In this document: piece after piece, positions 58,047-64,000 of the stretch
Layout of the letters: each line of letters starts with the position of its first letter
Numbering within the stretch: the first letter of the stretch is position 1
Source of the DNA: Pyrenula massariospora
Lineage: Eukaryota; Ascomycota; Eurotiomycetes; Pyrenulales; Pyrenulaceae
NCBI GenBank assembly: GCA_021030905.1
Contig: JAGFMI010000016.1
Coordinates: forward strand, 1,020,556 to 1,084,555
DNA: 64,000 nucleotides
Direction: 5' to 3'
Made by a program: the position numbers and the translations under genes
Notes under the pieces: model-generated
The model's database searches: none
What the model was told of the DNA's origin: nothing
What the model saw: only the letters and a program-made list of their open reading frames with translations

Positions 58047-58743
58047 TTTTGGGGTTTTGGAACTTCGTGGTCGGGAAAGTAGAAGCCAAGAGAAGACGAT
58101 TGAAGAGCGACAGGTCGCACTCTTTAGTCTCTTGTCGATGTTAGAAGTAGCGGTGAGATATGTAGCATGCAGAAAATGGAGACAAACAATCTGTTTTTAT
58201 TAGGTAGTTACTTATGCAATCTGCCAGATGGCCGGGCAGCGCTATGCTAGGAAGGCTGCGAGGGGCCAGGCCAAGGTTCAAAACGCCTGTGTAACGTACT
58301 ATGGTAGAGCGAATGACATGCACATACGCCTAGTACTTGTATAAACATAATAACGTCAATGCCTACAGTGAATAATGCTGACGCTGTATGGCAGAAATGG
58401 AACAGGTCTATAATCTTGAGGCGGGGGATGTAGCAACACCGACGCTTCGACTCACGCAAGCGACACACAAGCCATGAGAAACCTTCCTCAAAAGATGCTT
58501 CAAGATCTGTGTCGCGCAACAAATCGTCACCTACAACGAGTTCATTTCAAAATTCCCGCACTAGCAGCCTGCCATGTGCTGCAGATGCTTTACATTCACA
58601 AACACAGATTCTGTGAGCCATCCAATGCAGTAGAATGCTACCTCCATTTTCTGCGCTCGAACCGGAGACACCTATGTCTAAAAAGCGTACTTAAGAAGAT
58701 TGCGCTAGAGCTATGCTTTCATCGACCCGAGAAACCCCATATT
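58047..58743. other. Intergenic, 0.7 kb
   Basis: Upstream of the hydrolase and downstream of the rhodopsin-like gene, both on the minus strand. No gene recognised. Confidence 0.4.
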
Positions 58744-59971
58744 TTAGTTTTCATGCACATTCTGGAGTTCTGACAGTTGGTAATTGTCACATCGACCCAC
58801 TGACGTTGAACTATCATTTCCAAACTTCGGACGGAGACCAGAGGATGATGCATCTGAAGTTCGACCTTTTTCTAGTTGAGAAAGACCTACACTACTGCTG
58901 CTCTTGCTAGACTTCATCCAGCCAACCATTCTACGGCCAATCAGAGAGCCAGTGGACTTCATACTGCGATCAGGGTGCTTGCCGTCGTACCAGTGGCGGA
59001 CAAGGTGCGGAAGCGTTGGTAGACAAGCGCAGACGATGGCTGTGTTGACCTCGACGGCCGTCCAAATACCCGCAACAGATAGGGTATCTATCCCGGGAGT
59101 TAGTAACTGGGCGCGTCGACGTCAGCGCATATCTGGGTTGTCAACTTACAAGTCGGGTCAGCGTAACTGATCTTGACCAGATAAATCAGCCGCACGATAC
59201 TCGCAACACAGACACTATTGGAAAGTCAGCTTGTCGTTTCCAGAGAACTTTTGATCGATCGATAAAGGACTTACAATCCGCCAAGCAAGAAAACAAGGGA
59301 AAGAAGAAACTTCTTCTGGCTCGTAATACATAGCCGCCAGACCCGGAATTGCGGCATGGTCAAAATTATAACGTCCATGGTGATATTGTAACCAGCCATA
59401 GCTATCCCAAATTTGAACAAATCGATGTGTGTGCTAGGCATCAACGGGTTCCACTGCGCTTCGACTGGCGTGTATGCAAAAAGCTCGCCAAAAAAGCAGC
59501 ATAGCCAATACGCGGCTAATAAGAAGAAGACTGGCCATGTCCAGATCCTGAAGGATTGAACAGCAAAGAGCCGGCGGTACATCAGAAGGATAGAGAGCTT
59601 TGAAAGAGTGATAGAAGTGTTATACACGATATTATTGGCCAATAAGCACTATACCACCCAATGTTATCAAAGTATTCGACGCGTTGTGATGCTACACATA
59701 CCCTTGCATAGGCTTGATAGTGCGCGATATCAATCTGATCCTGATGATAGCCAGCCATACCGATTGTCGCAGCGAGTACATTGACGATGAGGAAGCCAAG
59801 AGCGAAGACGAACGCACCGACGGCGATCCAATCATCTGCACCAAAACCGCCACTCAGACCGCGTGAGAGATAGCGGAGGACAACTACCACGAGTGAGAGG
59901 GAAGTAAATACGCATGTGACTGTGATGAAAGTCACATAGTCATGACTGATGGGAGCTATCTGAGTGATCAT
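58744..59971 (-). CDS. Rhodopsin-domain-like 7-TM membrane protein, 350 aa
   Basis: Four exons: 59971-59702, 59648-59275, 59214-59150 (65 bases) and 59087-58744, with 53-, 60- and 62-base introns; total 1053 bases. The start ATG gives MITQIAPISHDYVTFITVTC. About seven helices are visible, with the family's ADDWIA stretch after helix 2, NNIVYNTSITLSKLSILLMY in helix 3, a W-rich helix 4 (WPVFFLLAAYWLCCFFGELF), and WTAVEVNTAIVCACLPTLPH at the end. The C-terminal tail is Ser-rich. This is the large Pezizomycotina 'rhodopsin domain' family, often near secondary-metabolite genes and lacking the retinal lysine of true rhodopsins; function unknown, possibly sensing or transport. Confidence 0.87.
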
Positions 59972-60415
59972 TTTTGCGCTGCACAAGGCTGTGGCAACTT
60001 TTCACTATTGCGTGGGAAGGATCGGGCTGCCTAAGATCCGGTCTTGGAATCGAGAGCTGTTGTGGAGTACGAACAAAGATTCGACGCAATGATGGACAGA
60101 AAGGCTGAAGTGCTCAATGTGCTTGAAGTAGGAGCAGAGAAAAAGAAATTTTAGAAACGGCAGGGCAGTAGTGGTAGTTCAATTTGGGCAATGCTCGACA
60201 AGATTTGAAGACGAAAAGCCAAGTTCAGCCGATCGGTCGTGGGAAGATGAGTAGGCTGAATTTGATACCCTAGAGAAAGTCGCATCGTCTTGTCCTGAGA
60301 AATTTCTTGGATGATACCTTCATGATCGGTATCATGTTGTGTAGCCTTAGATCCCGTCCGCAACGAACCATGTTTGGAAAGGCACAATATGTGTTAGCCA
60401 AGGCCATGTGTGTCA
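59972..60415. other. Intergenic, 0.44 kb
   Basis: Upstream region of the rhodopsin-like gene and downstream of the FSH1-type gene. Nothing else recognised. Confidence 0.4.
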
Positions 60416-61237
60416 TCACACTACCTCCGCCAATCCACTCGTGGCCCTTTCCACAGCAGCCGCCAGCCGCTCCAAGGCCTCGCCCTGAGGTGGCACCTCA
60501 TGTCCTGCATTGTGGACCACCTCAGTTCGCATCGTCAACTTACACATTTGGGCAAGCTGAACGCCCTGTGCCGCATATTCACCATCATTACGCCCCCATG
60601 CATGCACCGTTGGGAGGCAGATTGCTTCGCTTGCATCATGTACGTCTAAAAAGCGTACTCTTCCCGCTTTCAGCTCGCTCCAGTCATATGGTTGGGTGCC
60701 ACATATGAAGATGGCGCTCCGGAAACTTAGCCGCTGCTCTTCCTTGCGCTTTTCACCTCCTGCCTCTCCAATCAGGAGAGTGGCCGCAAGCGCGGCGCCC
60801 AATGAGAAGCCGAGAACAGCATCGTAGGGGCCGTTGTCCCTGGAATATTCGGCGAGGTTCTGCACTGCCTCCAATGCGCTTTCGGCTGTCCCATCGTGGT
60901 AAGAATAATGTATTTGCTCAGTCCCAAAGGTGTCGCTGATACCCGGAGCAGCCGGCCATGGACACGAGCCGTTAATGAAATCGTACTCAAACGCCGACCC
61001 CAAACGGTAGCGCAAGGCAGCTGGACCGGGATGGCGTTGATTAGTTTCAAAAGTGATCATGGTGTGTAGTCCTCTTAGCTGTGCCGCTCACCTGTCTGGG
61101 CTTCGAAGATCTGGCTTCTTTGTGAGCTATAGTGTCAGACAGGATCTGAAGATCTGTCGTACTTCACTATTGGTGCCAATGCCGTGCAAGCATAGAATTT
61201 TGGTTTTCTTTTCGGAGCTGCTTTGATTGTTTTGCAT
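60416..61237 (-). CDS. FSH1-type serine hydrolase (LovG-like), 232 aa
   Basis: Three exons: 61237-61163, 61110-61092 (a 19-base microexon) and 61020-60416; total 699 bases. The splices rebuild the family start, ILCLHGIGTNSEIFEAQTAA, with the HG-GTN oxyanion loop. The nucleophile sits in GFSLGA (Ser104); likely partners are Asp177 in GRNDG and His205 in NAGHEVPP. The family includes Fsh1 and the LovG thioesterase that releases a polyketide from its synthase, so a product-release role would suit a cluster, but no synthase is visible here. It is the last recognisable gene before the AT-rich block. Confidence 0.88.
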
Positions 61238-61960
61238 CGCTATTATTGCGGGGTAGCTGTAAATGGAAATAGGGTGCAAAATGAACGTTGTTTGAGGAGA
61301 GGATGAGATTGCGGTGGACGGCACAGGCCAGGGCAAGCTATCCTTGTCGTGTCGAACGTGTTGTCAACATGACATAGTATGATAGACTACCAGTAGTGGG
61401 TCAGCGGCTGGGCATGCAATGCGTTGAAACCCTACCTAAACTTGGCGGTACGTTCGGACACCTGACAGGGTACGAAGCTGGCAGAAGGTGATTTACGTAC
61501 TACGTTGTAATGACTGGAAGAATACATCAAAGATCATCAAACCGTCGTCAGCTCAAACCACTGCGTCAATTGCACTAGTCAAGACGAAGACATCCGGATG
61601 TTAGCTACCGAGTAAACCAGTTTTCTTGAGGCTGGGGGCGGGATCTTAACCGTACGGTATCCTGGAGCCATCGAAGGGTGTTGCTCCATAGAATCCTTGC
61701 CGATCTTCAACAATAGCAATCTGGAGCTGCAATAAATGACGCGATGCGTTCGGGGGTATCATCCTTCTGCATGATCGGCGCGGGAGCGCCGCTTATCATC
61801 CGTGCATCAACGGTCGAGGCTGGGTGGCAGAACTCGTGGCGCCCCCCCCTCCTCAAGGCTCTTCAGGCCGATTTTTAGACGGTAGGGGTCCACGATTTCT
61901 GTCACCCAGGCTCGGGTTTCTGATTTGTGTGCAGCCTCAGCTACCACTAGGTCGAAATTT
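61238..61960. promoter_or_regulatory. Upstream region of the FSH1-type gene
   Basis: Ordinary composition with no recognised gene; borders the AT-rich block. Confidence 0.4.
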
Positions 61961-64000
61961 ACTAGCTCCAGCGCTAGATATTACCGGTGAAAATTTTTAA
62001 AATAGGATAGAATTTTTATTGCAGAACCCAGTCCGCCATTTTAATGGTTGTAGCTACAATAGCTCTTGCATTATATATCCTTTATTTTGCGGGAGCTCTT
62101 ATTTACAATTTACTTAATGTACTTACTGACCTTATCCTTTTATGCAGAGGTATTCAATTGGAACATGTATTAAATTTATCTGTTTCATAATATATATTAC
62201 TATTTAATAATATTGAAATTTATATATAAATTGTATTATTTTAAATACTAAGTGTCAGGGCAGCTCTGTGAGACACAAGCTACCTGCACCAAAACGGTAT
62301 ACAGAATATGGTGAAATCTATGTTCGCAGCGTATAATGTAGTATTAAGCCTTGCCTAACATGATATTAAGTTGCTAATTTAATACTGATCTTATTTTGTT
62401 TGCATTTTAAATAAGCTCCTTTTTTCTATAGATACTAAAATTGTACAGTTCAGATAATGTTTTTTAATTTGTTAAAAGAATAATCTCGTCTTATTCTAAT
62501 ATTATAGAAAGGTCAATTATAATGACGGTATAAGATCAGCTTAACAGATCGATGGGCAGAACACTTAAAATATAATAAAATACAATACATAGAGATAATA
62601 TATATATTTATTAAATAATTTTAATAATATATTATAATAAAAATTAAAAATTAAAAAATTAAAACTCTTTAATAAAATTATTTATTTAAATATATAAATA
62701 TAAAGAAGTTATATAAACACTTTATATATATTTAATATTTAATATAATAATTATTTTCTTTTTTTAAAAAATTCGTTTTTAAATTAATAATTTATATATA
62801 TTATATATATACTTCGTAGGTATAGTTAATAAAATAAATTAAAATTTTATTTTAAATTTATAATAAGTTTATTTTAATTTTATTTATTTTTTAAATTTTT
62901 AATATTGTGTAATCTACTTTATAAAAATTTAAAATATATAAAAATTTTTATTTTATTTTAATTCTTTCTCTTTTTTTAATCTTTTTAAATTATTTTATAA
63001 ATTATTAATTTAAAACTTATTTTATATTATTGAGCCGTCGTAGATATTAAATATATATATTAATAATTTTAATTTATTAAAATTTTTTAAAATTTTAACT
63101 TAATTTTATAAATATTAACTTTTGTAAATACATTGTATATACTAACTATATAAAATAATAATAATAGTAATAATAATAATTATCTTTTTTTTAACTACTA
63201 ATAAATATTATAATTATAAAATATTTATATATACTAATAATACAAAATATCTACTGTTATTTTTTTTTTTAATTTTAATTTTACAGCCAGTTTGACCGCC
63301 GTCGATATAAATAAAAAATTTTTATTTTCCGATTTTTTCTGCACCTTCTTCGACCACACCTTTTTATCCTTTTTCTTTACTAATTCCGAAGAGAAAAAAA
63401 AAAAAAAAAAAAATCGCCGACGCCCCCGCTCTTCATTTTAATAAATTTTATATATATTTATAGAGATATTATTAATAAATTATAAATAATTCGTAATATC
63501 AATACTGTCTTTAAATTTTAATATATTTATAAAAATAAAAAATCGTTTTTATTAAAATTTATTTTATAATTTTTAATATTATTTACTACGTCTACTACTT
63601 TTAAAAATAAATTTTTTTTAAAAATTATAAAAAAATATATAATTTATTTATAGTATATTTATATTTCAAGCTAATTTATATAAATATCTAAAAATATAAA
63701 GATTCGTATTTATATTTTTATTATTATTATTTATACTACTATTATTACTACTACTTATAAATAATATATATTTATAATATATTTATATATATTAATTATA
63801 TAAAAATAATACCGTTTGCCACGATGCAGCAATTTTTAATATTAAAATAAATTAAAAAATGTCAAAGACGACGCGTAAAATTTAAAAAAATAAAAAATAA
63901 ATTTATATAAATTTTGAGTGGGCTTTATATTTATTTTTATTTTAAATTATTTTATTCTTTTTTTTTTTCAAAAATAAAAAAATAAAAAAAAAAAAAATTT
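61961..64000. repeat. AT-rich, gene-free block, RIP-like; runs off the window
   Basis: Composition shifts from about 61,960, and from about 62,560 onwards the sequence is almost all A/T, with homopolymer tracts and dense TA steps. Short C/G-containing relics (near 63030, 63290-63420 and 63820) are remnants. There is no open frame. Long TA-rich blocks with clear borders are typical of RIP-degraded transposons forming heterochromatin in Pezizomycotina. No terminal repeat could be recognised, and the block continues past the window end. Confidence 0.8.

Noticed and set aside
60416-61237. Evidence for a polyketide pathway from the LovG-like hydrolase
   Set aside because: FSH1-type hydrolases have many roles, and no synthase is visible, so product class cannot be claimed.
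1-64000. CRISPR arrays, rRNA and tRNA genes
   Set aside because: No regularly spaced palindromic repeats, no rRNA sequence and no convincing tRNA B-box and acceptor stem were seen.

Overview
This window is nuclear DNA of a filamentous ascomycete (Pezizomycotina). The genes are split by short introns, mostly 45-110 bases, with GTRAGT-like donors and CTAAC/CTGAC branch sites just before the acceptor. The gene families are typical of that group: a DUF6594 membrane protein, a rhodopsin-like 7-TM protein, an FSH1-type hydrolase, secondary-metabolism P450s and MFS pumps. Very AT-rich, gene-free blocks look like repeat-induced point mutation (RIP). The class cannot be fixed from sequence alone. Splice sites below were read by eye; nearly all reconstructed spliced genes come out divisible by three and keep their family motifs.

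Left part (1-8.7 kb): accessory-looking DNA. It holds a spliced orphan gene on the minus strand, a 12-cysteine secreted protein, a large orphan of a family I believe is common but uncharacterised in moulds (3942-6053), a 220-base MITE with long inverted repeats (6395-6614) and a retropepsin-like orphan fragment.

Middle (8.7-40 kb): mostly conserved core genes, with a few secreted or orphan genes between them. These are a DUF6594 protein, an F-box-like protein, a DNAJC9-type J protein, translation factor eIF4G, two small secreted proteins, a single-pass membrane protein, two tiny orphans, mitochondrial D-lactate dehydrogenase, a long disordered protein, an RRM protein, the telomere CST subunit STN1 and a DHA1 MFS pump.

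40-49 kb: two paralogous sugar/polyol MFS transporters in the same orientation, flanking an orphan gene whose reading frame is broken or spliced. An AT-rich island (about 49.33-49.74 kb) follows.

50.6-61.2 kb: a compact group that looks like part of a secondary-metabolite cluster: DHA2 drug/toxin exporter, LaeA-like methyltransferase, cytochrome P450, alpha/beta hydrolase, rhodopsin-like membrane protein and FSH1/LovG-like serine hydrolase. No backbone synthase is inside the window. The right end (about 61.96-64 kb) is an extreme AT block that bounds this group, so a backbone gene, if any, lies beyond it or is absent.
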